Positions 15,511-23,905 of a stretch of 47,757 bases of DNA are shown in pieces. The notes under the pieces were generated by a model. That model was given only the letters and a program-made list of their open reading frames with translations, had not been told where the DNA came from and ran no database searches. The stretch is from assembly GCA_024405735.1 (NCBI GenBank), contig JAKSOF010000016.1, positions 1-47,757 of the forward strand, given 5' to 3'. Source of the stretch: Victivallaceae bacterium. Lineage in GTDB: Bacteria; Verrucomicrobiota; Lentisphaeria; Victivallales; Victivallaceae. The position numbers were made by a program, and so were the translations under genes. Every line of letters begins with the position of its first letter. The stretch's first letter is position 1.

Positions 15511-17076
15511 ATGTTCCGCCGTGCGGTAAAAATTTTTGCCGGGATCGCCGCGACTTGCGCGTTTTCCGGTATCGTCATCGCCAATGACTTCGAGGAAGTC
15601 AGCCGCCATCTTGACCACGGCGGAGACTACTTCGAGATCCACTGCACGGCGGAAATCAACAAACGGCTCACCGATTGCTTTCACGAGATCAAATCCGGCA
15701 TCGCCGCGCTGGATCTGCCGGCGGAGCAGCGGACGGCGCTCTGCGGCGGATTCGATTTTGCCGAATCGCTGATCGAATTTTCCGGCATCAAGGAGATCAT
15801 TGCGACCGGAAAAAGTTCAAAGTCCGTCGGCAACGGATATTTCTGCAACCGCTCCTTTTATCTGGTAAAACAGCCGTCCTCCGGAATGATATGGAATCTG
15901 TCTTCAAAGGAAAACACTCCTATTCTGGACGCCATCGGCGAAATGCCGGCGGAAACCATGGCGGCGTTCGTCGCCGATTTTGATTTCACGCAGGAAACAT
16001 TTCAAAAGCAACTGGAAAAATTCCTCACGCCGCAAATCGCCGCCATGCTGAAAGAATCCGGCATCGGGGCGCGGGAGCTCGCGACTTCCCTCAGCGGACG
16101 CTGGCGTTTTCTCCTTTTCCCCGGAAACAGTTTTCTCTGCATCATCCCCGATACGCAAAAGAAAGCCTTTTCCTTTTTGCAGGGATTTTTAAGCGATGAA
16201 TACGAATCCAATGAAAACGGCACGTTGACCAGGGACGACATCACGATCGCACACGACGATAACTTCCTGCTCATCAACAAAAACTTTTCCGGATTCGATG
16301 ACGGTTTTGCCAAAATCAGGGATACAGAATTTTTCAAAACCGCCGCCGATCATCTCCGATCTGACGGAGTCGCCGCCTATTTCAGCGCGGTGTCCCGGGA
16401 ACAGGAGATCATCGAAATTTTCGGGATCCCCGTCAATCTTTCCGCAATGGAAAGCAATCAGCTCGGCATCCTCCGCAAAGAAAGCAACGGCGTTGAAATG
16501 CAATCGGTCTCGGATATGACGATCCCCTGCGAAAATCTGATGACGGTTTTCAATCTCATCTGCCGCGCGCTGTCGGCTTTCGGCACGGCGCAGGAAGCAA
16601 TCGCCGAAGATGCCGAAAATCAGCACGATGTCTGTCAGAAAAATCTGCAGACCATTTATGCCGCGCTCGATCAATACCGCAAAAAAAACGGTGCTTTCCC
16701 GACGGAAATGCAGAATTGGGAATTTTTACTCAAAGACGATTCCGAACTTGCGGCATCGCTGATTTGCCCCGACCGCAAACAAAACACCGATGATGCTTCC
16801 GGCGCGCCGGAAAAGACAAGTTACATCTACTTCGGGAACTGGGGGGATTTTGCCGACGACACCTTGCCGCTCGTCATGGATCTGCCCGGCAATCACACGG
16901 ATTCTTTCAACGTGCTTTACAGCGACGGCTCCGTGGCGACATTGGAGCAGGAAAACATCACTTCCGTCCGCAAGGCGGCAAGTGTTTTGCATACCGTAAA
17001 CCGTTATGACGAAGCGCGTTTCATCGAATTGATGCGGCGCGCCGCATTCATCGATCAACTTCTCAATCTGGAGTAA
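15511..17076 (+). CDS. unrecognised exported protein with pseudopilin-like C-terminal segment
   Basis: 521 residues. A positively charged start and hydrophobic stretch (VKIFAGIAATCAFSGIVIA) form a Sec signal peptide with likely cleavage after IAND. The bulk (30-370) has no motif I recognise and contains several cysteines. From about residue 385 the sequence CQKNLQTIYAALDQYRKKNGAFP followed by LLCP-like ICPDRK, YIYF and finally FNVLYSDGSVATL resembles the globular part of DUF1559-type or type II pseudopilins of PVC bacteria, but without their N-terminal methylated helix. It lies 3 nt after asd and 8 nt before the next gene, so it is in an operon. A periplasmic role is inferred; function is unknown. 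Confidence 0.8.
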   Translation: MFRRAVKIFAGIAATCAFSGIVIANDFEEVSRHLDHGGDYFEIHCTAEINKRLTDCFHEIKSGIAALDLPAEQRTALCGGFDFAESLIEFSGIKEIIATGKSSKSVGNGYFCNRSFYLVKQPSSGMIWNLSSKENTPILDAIGEMPAETMAAFVADFDFTQETFQKQLEKFLTPQIAAMLKESGIGARELATSLSGRWRFLLFPGNSFLCIIPDTQKKAFSFLQGFLSDEYESNENGTLTRDDITIAHDDNFLLINKNFSGFDDGFAKIRDTEFFKTAADHLRSDGVAAYFSAVSREQEIIEIFGIPVNLSAMESNQLGILRKESNGVEMQSVSDMTIPCENLMTVFNLICRALSAFGTAQEAIAEDAENQHDVCQKNLQTIYAALDQYRKKNGAFPTEMQNWEFLLKDDSELAASLICPDRKQNTDDASGAPEKTSYIYFGNWGDFADDTLPLVMDLPGNHTDSFNVLYSDGSVATLEQENITSVRKAASVLHTVNRYDEARFIELMRRAAFIDQLLNLE

Positions 17077-17084
17077 CGATCACT

Positions 17085-17585
17085 ATGGAAAAAGAAAAAA
17101 ACGAATCTTTCAGGAAACCGGCGGACGATCATTTTTCCCGGGTCACCAATGCGCGCATCGAAATGTTGCGCCGTTTCATCAACCGCTCCGCCCGCGACGC
17201 AAAAGCGGAAACTTGGGACAAAATCTACACGACGCTGAAACCTTTTCTCTCCGGAGCCGAAGCGGAGACCGCCAACGAGCCGCCGCCGCGCCTCGGGCCC
17301 GCCTACCGCCGCCACAACGAACTCGTCGCGATGACCAGCAATCAGAAGGTGTTGCTCGACGAATTTTCGATGCTTTCGGATGCGTTACGCAAGCAGGTTT
17401 TGAAACAGCTTGCAACTGCGTCGCAAAATGCGGAAGCGACCCAATACACCAGTTTGTCGGCGGAGGAAAATCAACTGATGGGCTACTTTACCGCGCTTCC
17501 GGCGGAAGAGGAGGAAAAACAGCTTCTTGAGATCACCGCCATCGCGACGGCGGAATTGCAGCGTCTGCGCCGGGAGTTGCTGTAA
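17085..17585 (+). CDS. hypothetical charged cytoplasmic protein
   Basis: 166 residues, rich in K, E, R and A, predicted almost entirely helical, without signal peptide, membrane segment or cysteines. Helices near 85-110 and 125-165 (EEEEKQLLEITAIATAELQ) could form coiled coil. I do not recognise a family. Eight nucleotides separate it from the upstream exported protein gene and one nucleotide from the DUF486 gene, so it is an operon member. Codon use resembles its neighbours. Confidence 0.75.
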   Translation: MEKEKNESFRKPADDHFSRVTNARIEMLRRFINRSARDAKAETWDKIYTTLKPFLSGAEAETANEPPPRLGPAYRRHNELVAMTSNQKVLLDEFSMLSDALRKQVLKQLATASQNAEATQYTSLSAEENQLMGYFTALPAEEEEKQLLEITAIATAELQRLRRELL

Positions 17586-17586
17586 A

Positions 17587-17946
17587 ATGGAATTTTTCGC
17601 CAATCCCGCGTTGTGGAAAACCGTCGGGCTTTTGCTTGTTTCCAACTGCTTCATGACCTTCGCCTGGTACGGACACCTGCGGACGCTCGGCAGCAAGCCG
17701 CTCATCATCGTGATCCTCGCCAGCTGGGCGGTCGCCTTTTTTGAATACTGCGCGCAAGTGCCCGCCAACCGCATCGGTCACGCCGGGAATCTTTCATTGG
17801 CGCAACTGAAAATCATGCAGGAAGTGATCACGCTCGCCGTTTTCGTGCCCTTTTCCGTTTACTTTATGGGCGACAAACTGCGCTGGAATTTCCTGTGGGC
17901 GGGGCTTTGCATGGTCGGCGCCGTTTATTTCATTTTCAAAAAATAA
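17587..17946 (+). CDS. DUF486 / DMT-like small membrane protein
   Basis: 119 residues with four hydrophobic helices (WKTVGLLLVSNCFMTFAWY, LIIVILASWAVAFFEY, VITLAVFVPFSVYF, LWAGLCMVGAVYFIF). The FAWYGHL and EYCAQVPANRIGH motifs are those of the DUF486 family, short relatives of drug/metabolite transporters. The ATG at 17587 lies 1 nt after the stop of the preceding gene. The substrate is unknown. It is 6 nt upstream of nfo in the same run. Confidence 0.88.
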   Translation: MEFFANPALWKTVGLLLVSNCFMTFAWYGHLRTLGSKPLIIVILASWAVAFFEYCAQVPANRIGHAGNLSLAQLKIMQEVITLAVFVPFSVYFMGDKLRWNFLWAGLCMVGAVYFIFKK

Positions 17947-17952
17947 CGTCTT

Positions 17953-18801
17953 ATGAAATACTTCGGCGCTCACGTCAGCACGCAGGGTGGACTTTTCAAC
18001 GCGCCCGCGAACGCCCGCGCAATCGGGGCGACCGCCTTTGCGCTTTTTACCAAAAATCAGCGGCAGTGGGTCGCCCCTGCCCTGACGCAGGACGACATCG
18101 GCTCTTTTAAGAAAAGTTGCGAAGCCAACGGCTATCAGGCGAAACAGATATTGCCGCACGACAGTTATCTCATCAACCTGGGACAACCCGACGACGCGAA
18201 ACGCGACAATGCGGTCAAAGCCTTTACCCTCGAATTGGAGCGTTGCCGTCAACTGGGGCTGACAATGCTCAACTTTCACCCCGGCAGTTCGCTGAAAGCC
18301 ATCAGCGATTCCGAATGTATCGGGCGCATCGCCCGCAGCGTCCGGGAGTCGCTCGATGCCGTCCCCGGCGTGACCGCGGTTTTTGAAAATACGGCGGGAC
18401 AGGGAAGCAATCTCGGTTTCACGTTTGAACAAATCGCCGAAATGCTTGCAAAAACCGATCGGGATGACCGCGTCGGCGTCTGCATCGACACCTGTCACGC
18501 CTACGCCGCCGGATACGATCTGGCGACGGATGACGGATATGCGCAAACGATGGCGGACTTTGACCGGATCATCGGCTTCCGGTATTTAAAGGGAATGCAT
18601 CTCAACGACGCGCGCTGTGAAAGAGGCGGCAAACTCGACCGCCACGAACCATTGGGCGCCGGAAACCTCGGTTGGGAAACATTTCGCCGCATCGCGCAGG
18701 ATCCGCGCATCGACGGGATCCCGCTGATCCTGGAAACGCCCCTCCCCGAAAACTGGGCGAACGAGATCGCGCAGTTGAAAGCCTTTGCCGCGCAAGCGTA
18801 A
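17953..18801 (+). CDS. nfo: endonuclease IV (apurinic/apyrimidinic endonuclease)
   Basis: 282 residues, typical. It cleaves the backbone 5' to abasic sites and removes 3' blocking groups using three zinc ions in a TIM barrel. The start KYFGAHVSTQGGL, then HPGS, ENTAGQGSNLG, CIDTCHAYAAGYD, HLNDA and LETP supply the conserved zinc ligands. It is the last gene of the asd run, converging on the ceramidase-like gene with only 6 nt between the stops. Assignment is secure. Confidence 0.97.
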   Translation: MKYFGAHVSTQGGLFNAPANARAIGATAFALFTKNQRQWVAPALTQDDIGSFKKSCEANGYQAKQILPHDSYLINLGQPDDAKRDNAVKAFTLELERCRQLGLTMLNFHPGSSLKAISDSECIGRIARSVRESLDAVPGVTAVFENTAGQGSNLGFTFEQIAEMLAKTDRDDRVGVCIDTCHAYAAGYDLATDDGYAQTMADFDRIIGFRYLKGMHLNDARCERGGKLDRHEPLGAGNLGWETFRRIAQDPRIDGIPLILETPLPENWANEIAQLKAFAAQA

Positions 18802-18807
18802 CTTGCT

Positions 18808-20103
18808 CTAATTCCTTTCGATATTGACCAGAGAGTCGCCGCAGTTGTCGGGATAGACTTCATCGGATGACGGATAAAGTTTTTCACGCAGATCGCACAG
18901 GGCGTCGACGGCGGTGTTGACCATTTTCAAACCGCCGCGGGAAGTGATGCGCTGACTGAACGCCTCATAACCGCCGGAAACCAGAAAATTGGCGGGCCCG
19001 ATATAGGAAAAGTAAGCGGTCGAGTTGTAGGCGATAAAAGTACGGCGGAAGGGGCTGTGCCATTTGATCTCCTGTCCCAATTCACAGCAGACTTCACCGG
19101 GGACTCCGACAAAGGCGACGTCGCCGACGGCGACGCATTGGATCTCCAGCGTAACGTCATCGCTTCCGAGGTATTCGGCGGGAAGCCTCGCGGGATCGTT
19201 GCGGTATTTTTTACGCAAAGGTGCGGTAAACGTCGCAATGCTGGAAGAAACTTTGGCGTTTTCCAGACCGTAACGGTGCGGACTGCGCGACGCATCGACG
19301 ATGCCGCCGATGACTTGTTTCCCGAGCCGGATGCCGAGCGACCGGAAAGCGTCGTCCCCGAATTCATCCTCCCGGGGTACAAGATCGCCCGCCGCACCGG
19401 AAATGAACATACATTCCGCCCCCGTGTTGGCGGTGACGTAATCGCGCAACGCGCCGGGATAATCGGCGGAAATGCGGAGCGACCCCAATCCCGGGACATG
19501 TCCGGCAAGCGGATGTGCGGCATAGTTGGCGATGACGAAAAGCGGGCGGTCGCTCCCCGGCTCCAGAAACATCAGCGAACCGAGTTCCTTATCGGCGAAA
19601 TTCGTGCGCATCGGCACAAATTCGCGGCGGAAAGGCGTATAGGTCGTGCGGTTGTCGCCCGAGGTGTAGCGGCGGTTCTGATTTTCGTCGCACAAAACGG
19701 AGTGGAAATAAGGTACGGCTTCGCGGAAATCACCGAGATTTTTCACGGCGCGGCAGAGAATATCGCTCAAGTTTTTCATATAGTCGCGGGCAAGCATATC
19801 CGGACGGGCGGCGAGGCTTCGCGTATGAGGTCCGCAATGCGTGTGCGTGCAACTGAAAAGCACAGCGGATTCCGGGATGCCGAGGATGCCGGCGCATTTT
19901 TTCCGGGTCTCCCGGACGAACCATCCGTCCAGACCGAGCAAGTCGAAACTTACCAGCAAAACCCGGTTCTCCCCGTCGTCGATGCACAATCCAACGGCGT
20001 AAAGATCATCCAGTTTCATCACCGACTGATCGACGGTGTTGTATCCGGCAAGATACACTCCGACTTCCGGTGAAATGTTTTCCTTGAAGCAGGCGATTTT
20101 CAT
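18808..20103 (-). CDS. neutral/alkaline ceramidase-like family protein
   Basis: 431 residues from the ATG at 20103, which has GAGAGGA upstream; the open frame continues to 20211 but without support. The sequence matches the N-terminal domain of neutral/alkaline non-lysosomal ceramidases: ISPEVGVYLAGY, CTHTHCGPHT (zinc-binding HxH), NYAAHPLAGH, FISGAAGDLVPR, and FVGVPGEVCCELG. Bacterial members lacking a signal peptide, as here, are common in Lentisphaerota, Planctomycetes and Bacteroidota, and their substrate is not established. The protein appears cytoplasmic. Hydrolysis of an amide bond is the family expectation; actual ceramide use is not implied by the sequence. Confidence 0.87.
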   Translation of the reverse strand: MKIACFKENISPEVGVYLAGYNTVDQSVMKLDDLYAVGLCIDDGENRVLLVSFDLLGLDGWFVRETRKKCAGILGIPESAVLFSCTHTHCGPHTRSLAARPDMLARDYMKNLSDILCRAVKNLGDFREAVPYFHSVLCDENQNRRYTSGDNRTTYTPFRREFVPMRTNFADKELGSLMFLEPGSDRPLFVIANYAAHPLAGHVPGLGSLRISADYPGALRDYVTANTGAECMFISGAAGDLVPREDEFGDDAFRSLGIRLGKQVIGGIVDASRSPHRYGLENAKVSSSIATFTAPLRKKYRNDPARLPAEYLGSDDVTLEIQCVAVGDVAFVGVPGEVCCELGQEIKWHSPFRRTFIAYNSTAYFSYIGPANFLVSGGYEAFSQRITSRGGLKMVNTAVDALCDLREKLYPSSDEVYPDNCGDSLVNIERN

Positions 20104-20230
20104 TGAACTGTCCTCTCTTTCGGAAATTTTTCTTTTGCTGTCATATATACTATACCATAAAATCAGTATAAAAAAATCCACTATCCGGCAGATCGTTGCA
20201 TTTTCCGGCAAAAGATGCGAAAACCGTTAA

Positions 20231-20788
20231 CTAAAAAAAATCATTCCGGCTTTTCAGCAGTCTGTCCAGCGCAATGGCAAGCAGTTGCACCGTCCACTCG
20301 ACATCCGCGCCCGCGCGGTGCGCGCCGAGCTCCGAAACGTCGTCGAGTTGAAAGATCCCGCGCAGATACTGCAAGCGGTAGGAGATCAGCCCCGGGTGCG
20401 TCTTTTGGAGCAGTTTGATCGTATCCATCGTTTTGCCGCCCCAAAGCGGCAGATGGTCGCGATTCAGACTTTCCTGCAAAAAGCCGAGGTCGAAACGGAC
20501 ATTGTGTCCGACCAGTACCGAACCGGCGGCGAAATCGAGGAAATCCTGCCCGATCTCGGCAAAAGAGGGCGCATCCGCCACCATCGCGTCGTCGATGTGG
20601 TGGATCTGCGTGGCGCAACGCGGGATCAAGCGGCGCGGATTGACCAGGGTCTTGAACTCCCGGCGGGAACCGTCCGGCTCCACCCGCACCGCGCCGATCT
20701 CGACGATCCGGTCGGTGACGGGACTCATTCCGGTCGTTTCCAAATCAAAAACGGTAAAGGGACCGCATTCAAACCATTTTTTCATCAT
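20231..20788 (-). CDS. DEDDh 3'-5' exonuclease (DNA polymerase III epsilon-like)
   Basis: 185 residues from the ATG at 20788 (a second ATG follows at once), with CAGGAT upstream. Exo I is VFDLETTGMSP, Exo II is VGHNVRFDLGFL and Exo III is AHRAGADVEWT, giving the D-E-D-H-D set. It has no clamp-binding or polymerase-binding tail, so it may be the proofreading subunit or a free-standing nuclease. It is transcribed divergently from the M24 peptidase from fully overlapping promoters. A dnaQ label would be a guess. Confidence 0.88.
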   Translation of the reverse strand: MMKKWFECGPFTVFDLETTGMSPVTDRIVEIGAVRVEPDGSRREFKTLVNPRRLIPRCATQIHHIDDAMVADAPSFAEIGQDFLDFAAGSVLVGHNVRFDLGFLQESLNRDHLPLWGGKTMDTIKLLQKTHPGLISYRLQYLRGIFQLDDVSELGAHRAGADVEWTVQLLAIALDRLLKSRNDFF

Positions 20789-20820
20789 CGCCGATCCTGA
20801 AAATTTTTGCCGATTCCGAT

Positions 20821-20883
20821 TTGTATCATCCCGAAGCAAAGGTTACATTATTGTAATGTACATTTCACAGAAAAAAATTGCAA
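20821..20883. promoter_or_regulatory. face-to-face overlapping promoters with a shared -10 palindrome
   Basis: Plus: TTGTAT (20821-20826), 17-bp spacer, TACATT (20844-20849), to the peptidase. Minus: TTGCAA (20883-20878), 17-bp spacer, TACATT (20860-20855), to the exonuclease. The two -10 boxes form the perfect palindrome TACATTA-TTG-TAATGTA (20844-20860), which could also be an operator. Confidence 0.6.
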
Positions 20884-20888
20884 CTTGA

Positions 20889-22004
20889 ATGATGAAAAAC
20901 CTTGCGCTTCTTTTGCTCGCATCGGGAGAAAATTCACCCGACATGCGTTACGCCGCCGGATTTTCGACGCCGGATGATTTCATTTTGTTCCAGACGGAAA
21001 ACGTCAACTACGCCGTGATGTCCGAGCTCGAATACGACCGGGCGAAATCATCTGCGGGCAAAAACTGCCGCGTCCTCGCGGAAAGCGACTTCGGCGGTCC
21101 CGACCGGATGAAAGTATTTCAAAACATCAAAGAGCGTTTCGGCATCGACGGTTTTCTCGTGCCCGGAAACTTCCCGTTGCTCTGGGCGGATAAACTGCGG
21201 CAATCGGGGATCCCCGTCACCGTCAAGGAAGGGGCGTTTTTTCCTCAACGGGAATTCAAGACGCCCGACGAAGCGGCGATGATCGAAGCAAGCGAGCACG
21301 GCGCGATCAAAGGATTTCTGCGCGGCCGTGAAGTGCTCGGCGAAGCCTCCGTCGCCGACGACGGGAAACTGATCTGGCAAAAGCGTGTTTTAACGAGCGA
21401 AATCCTGCGCGCCGAGATCGATGCTGCGATGCTCCGCGCCGGAATGCTCCCCACCGGGACGATCTGCGCCGGAAGTCTGCAAAGCGCACAGCCCCACAAT
21501 GCGGGCACGGGACCGCTTTTTGCCCATACGCCGATCGTCCTCGATATTTTTCCCAGAAGTCAGACGACGGGGTACTGGGGCGATATGACCCGCACGCTCG
21601 TCAAGGGCAAGGCTCCCGAAATCGTCCGCAAAGCGCATTTTGCCGTCTGCGAAGCGAAAAAGCGCGGCATTTCGCTGCTTAACGTCGGAGCGATCCCCGC
21701 CGAGATCCATCTCGCCGCCAACGCGGTTCTGGAAAAACACGGCTTTTTCACGGGATGCAACGATGCCGGGAACTTCGGATTTTTCCACAGCCTCGGTCAC
21801 GGCGTCGGCTTGGACATCCACGAAATGCCGCGTCTTTCGTCCCGCAATGCGAAAAAACTCGCGGGCGGCGAAGTCGTCACCGTGGAGCCCGGCGTCTACT
21901 ATCCCGAATGGGGCGGCGTCCGGCAGGAAGACTTGCTCTATCTCGGCACGGACGGCACGGTGACGAACTATACCGCAGTCGACGACGATTTGTGCGTGGA
22001 ATAA
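20889..22004 (+). CDS. M24 family metallopeptidase (Xaa-Pro aminopeptidase-like)
   Basis: 371 residues. The creatinase-like N-terminal domain (1-145) is short. The catalytic pita-bread domain carries the five metal ligands: D in LDIFPRS, D in YWGDMTRT, H in HSLGHGVGLDIHE, E in VEPGVYY and E in VRQEDL. The family removes N-terminal residues before proline, or cleaves related dipeptides. No signal peptide is present. The Shine-Dalgarno sequence is poor. The exact specificity cannot be read from the sequence. Confidence 0.93.
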   Translation: MMKNLALLLLASGENSPDMRYAAGFSTPDDFILFQTENVNYAVMSELEYDRAKSSAGKNCRVLAESDFGGPDRMKVFQNIKERFGIDGFLVPGNFPLLWADKLRQSGIPVTVKEGAFFPQREFKTPDEAAMIEASEHGAIKGFLRGREVLGEASVADDGKLIWQKRVLTSEILRAEIDAAMLRAGMLPTGTICAGSLQSAQPHNAGTGPLFAHTPIVLDIFPRSQTTGYWGDMTRTLVKGKAPEIVRKAHFAVCEAKKRGISLLNVGAIPAEIHLAANAVLEKHGFFTGCNDAGNFGFFHSLGHGVGLDIHEMPRLSSRNAKKLAGGEVVTVEPGVYYPEWGGVRQEDLLYLGTDGTVTNYTAVDDDLCVE

Positions 22005-22043
22005 AATTTTCTTTTTTTTTCGCCATAAAAACGGCAATCCGGA

Positions 22044-22071
22044 TTGAAATTCCCGAAAAAAGTCCTATATT
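22044..22071 (+). promoter_or_regulatory. promoter of the leader ORF / symporter transcript
   Basis: TTGAAA at 22044-22049, 16-bp spacer, TATATT at 22066-22071. Its start point near 22078 lies after the first in-frame ATGs at 22072, which makes the later ATG at 22114 the likelier start of any leader peptide. Confidence 0.6.
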
Positions 22072-22113
22072 ATGATGTTTTCAAAAAATCAGTTCAATCA
22101 GGAAAGCGTTTTG

Positions 22114-22224
22114 ATGATGTTTGCGGCATCCCGTTTCAGTATGGCACAGTTCGCCAAAACTGCGCAGAAATACTATCGGCTTCGCACGCCGGGAGGAGTC
22201 CCGCTGTTTCAAATCATACGTTAA
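22114..22224 (+). CDS. candidate 36-residue leader peptide
   Basis: ATG-ATG at 22114 preceded by CAGGAAAG, encoding a basic peptide opening MMFAASRFSMAQFAKTAQK and ending with PGGVPLFQIIR. It lies between a good promoter and an intrinsic terminator (22231-22268) upstream of a transporter gene, the arrangement expected for an attenuation leader. The peptide has no known homologue that I recognise. It could instead be a chance ORF in a small RNA. Confidence 0.35.
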   Translation: MMFAASRFSMAQFAKTAQKYYRLRTPGGVPLFQIIR

Positions 22225-22230
22225 TTGTTC

Positions 22231-22268
22231 AACCGGCTTCCGCCATTCGGGCGCGATGCCGGTTTTTT
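22231..22268 (+). terminator. intrinsic terminator / possible attenuator before the symporter
   Basis: AACCGGC at 22231-22237 pairs with GCCGGTT at 22258-22264, with an inner GC-rich substem, followed by a T-run to 22268. Forty-eight nucleotides separate it from the symporter start, and no other clear promoter lies between. Confidence 0.75.
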
Positions 22269-22315
22269 ACACCCTTAAAAATCAATCCATAAAAAAATAG
22301 GGACAAGAAGAAGAA

Positions 22316-23848
22316 GTGAACAATTTCTTTCTGCTCGCGGCGGCGGGATCGATGGAACTCGATTCCAAGGCAAAAATGATGTTGTGGATCGGCATCGCCG
22401 TCTACATGGTCGTGTTGCTTGGGATCGGCTTCTGGTCGAGTAAAAAAATCAACGGGATGAAAGATTTCCTCGTGGCGGGCAGACGTCTGCCGCTCTGGAT
22501 GGCGACGGCAACGCTGTTGGCGACTTGGTTCGGCGCCGGTTCCAGTATGGGCGTCGCGGCGACCGTTTACGAAGGCGGCATCGGCGGCGTCATCGCCGAT
22601 CCTTTCGGCGGCGCGATCAGTCTTTTGCTCGCCGGCGTTTTCATCGTCGGATTGCTCCGCAAGCACAACTGCATGACGGTCACCGACATCATCGCCAACC
22701 GTTTCGGTCAGGGAGCCGGAGTCTACGCTTCGATCTGGATGCTCCCCGTCTACATCGGCTGGATCGCCGCGCAGGTGCTCGGCATGGGGACGATCCTCCA
22801 TATCCTGACCGGGATCTCCGTTTTCTGGGGCACGATGATCGGCGCCGTCGTCGTACTGATCTACACGGTCGGCGGCGGGATGTGGGCGGTCACGCTCACC
22901 GACGTTTTGCAGGTCGGATTGCTGATTATCGGACTGGTCATCATCATGCCGTTTGCCATTTCGCAGTCGGGCGGGATGAATGCGGTCATCGAACGGCTCA
23001 ACCCGGGGGATCTTTCCATCGGCTGGGGAAATCCCAAGTCGATCAACGACGTCACCTATTATATCGGCACCTGGATCATCATGGGGCTCGGCTGTATGGT
23101 CGGGCAGGACTTGATCCAGCGCTCGCTTGCCAGCCGCGACGAACAGGTCGCGATCTCAAGTTCGGTGCTTTCGGGCTTCCTCTATCTGATGATCGGCATC
23201 ATTCCGATCACGATCGGCTTCACCGCCCGTTTCATCCTCGGCACCGGCATCGCCGACAGCAATCAGGTGATGCCGCGCATGGCGATCACGATCCTCGGCA
23301 ATCTGCATCCCGTTTTGATGACGCTTTTCCTCGCCGCGCTGATCTCGGCGATCATGAGCAGCGCCGACAGTTCCCTGCTCGCGGGGTCCTCGCTGCTCGT
23401 GCGCAACATCATCGAAGCGTGGTTCCCCGCCGCCGACGACAAAAGCATGTTGCTCCGCACCCGTATTTTCACCGTTATTCTGCTGATTATTTCAACCTTG
23501 CTCGCCTTTACCTGCAAGAGTATTTACGCTTTGATGATCAACTGCTGGACAAGTCAGCTGGTCGTCGTTTTCCTGCCGGTCATGATCGCGCTTTACGCCC
23601 CCAAGACCAGCAAGACCTGCGTCTGGACCGTGATGATCACCTCGACGGTGGTATGGCTGTTTTACACCTTTGTCAACACCTGCGGCAGCAATATGCCGCT
23701 TGAGGAACTGCTCAACAGCGAGATGAGCGAACGCGCCCAGACCTGCGGCGCCGTCTACGGATTTGTTTCCGGCATCATCTGCTTCGTGCTGATCCACCTC
23801 GGTGAAATCATCACCCAGCGCGACACTGGGAAACGGATCGACGAATAA
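22316..23848 (+). CDS. sodium:solute symporter family transporter
   Basis: 510 residues from GTG 22316; an ATG at 22352 is an alternative that would remove the first 12 residues. About 13 hydrophobic helices are visible. SSS-family features include GFWSSKKINGMKDFLVAGRRLPLWM, ATLLATWFGAGSSMG, GGGMWAVTLTDVLQ and ALISAIMSSADSSLLAGSS. The family couples sodium influx to uptake of sugars, amino acids, nucleosides or vitamins; the substrate cannot be told. It may be controlled by the leader ORF and terminator just upstream. A long hairpin terminator follows. Confidence 0.92.
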   Translation: MNNFFLLAAAGSMELDSKAKMMLWIGIAVYMVVLLGIGFWSSKKINGMKDFLVAGRRLPLWMATATLLATWFGAGSSMGVAATVYEGGIGGVIADPFGGAISLLLAGVFIVGLLRKHNCMTVTDIIANRFGQGAGVYASIWMLPVYIGWIAAQVLGMGTILHILTGISVFWGTMIGAVVVLIYTVGGGMWAVTLTDVLQVGLLIIGLVIIMPFAISQSGGMNAVIERLNPGDLSIGWGNPKSINDVTYYIGTWIIMGLGCMVGQDLIQRSLASRDEQVAISSSVLSGFLYLMIGIIPITIGFTARFILGTGIADSNQVMPRMAITILGNLHPVLMTLFLAALISAIMSSADSSLLAGSSLLVRNIIEAWFPAADDKSMLLRTRIFTVILLIISTLLAFTCKSIYALMINCWTSQLVVVFLPVMIALYAPKTSKTCVWTVMITSTVVWLFYTFVNTCGSNMPLEELLNSEMSERAQTCGAVYGFVSGIICFVLIHLGEIITQRDTGKRIDE

Positions 23849-23868
23849 AAAATAAGAAAAATACCCCC

Positions 23869-23903
23869 AAAGGGCGGTTGCCAATTGGCAACGCCCTTTT
23901 TTT
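23869..23903 (+). terminator. intrinsic terminator of the symporter gene
   Basis: A stem of about 14 bp with one bulge (AAAGGGCG-GTTGCCAA pairing with TTGGCAACGCCCTTT) followed by seven T. It lies 21 nt after the stop codon. Confidence 0.85.
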
Positions 23904-23905
23904 AT

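Noticed and set aside
12846-15684. Long antisense frames opposite ligA (plus) and asd (minus)
   Set aside because: Both are shadows of well-supported genes on the other strand and have no RBS or recognisable domain.
22072-22113. Upstream ATG codons extending the small leader ORF to 50 residues
   Set aside because: They overlap or precede the predicted transcription start near 22078, so they would not be in the RNA.
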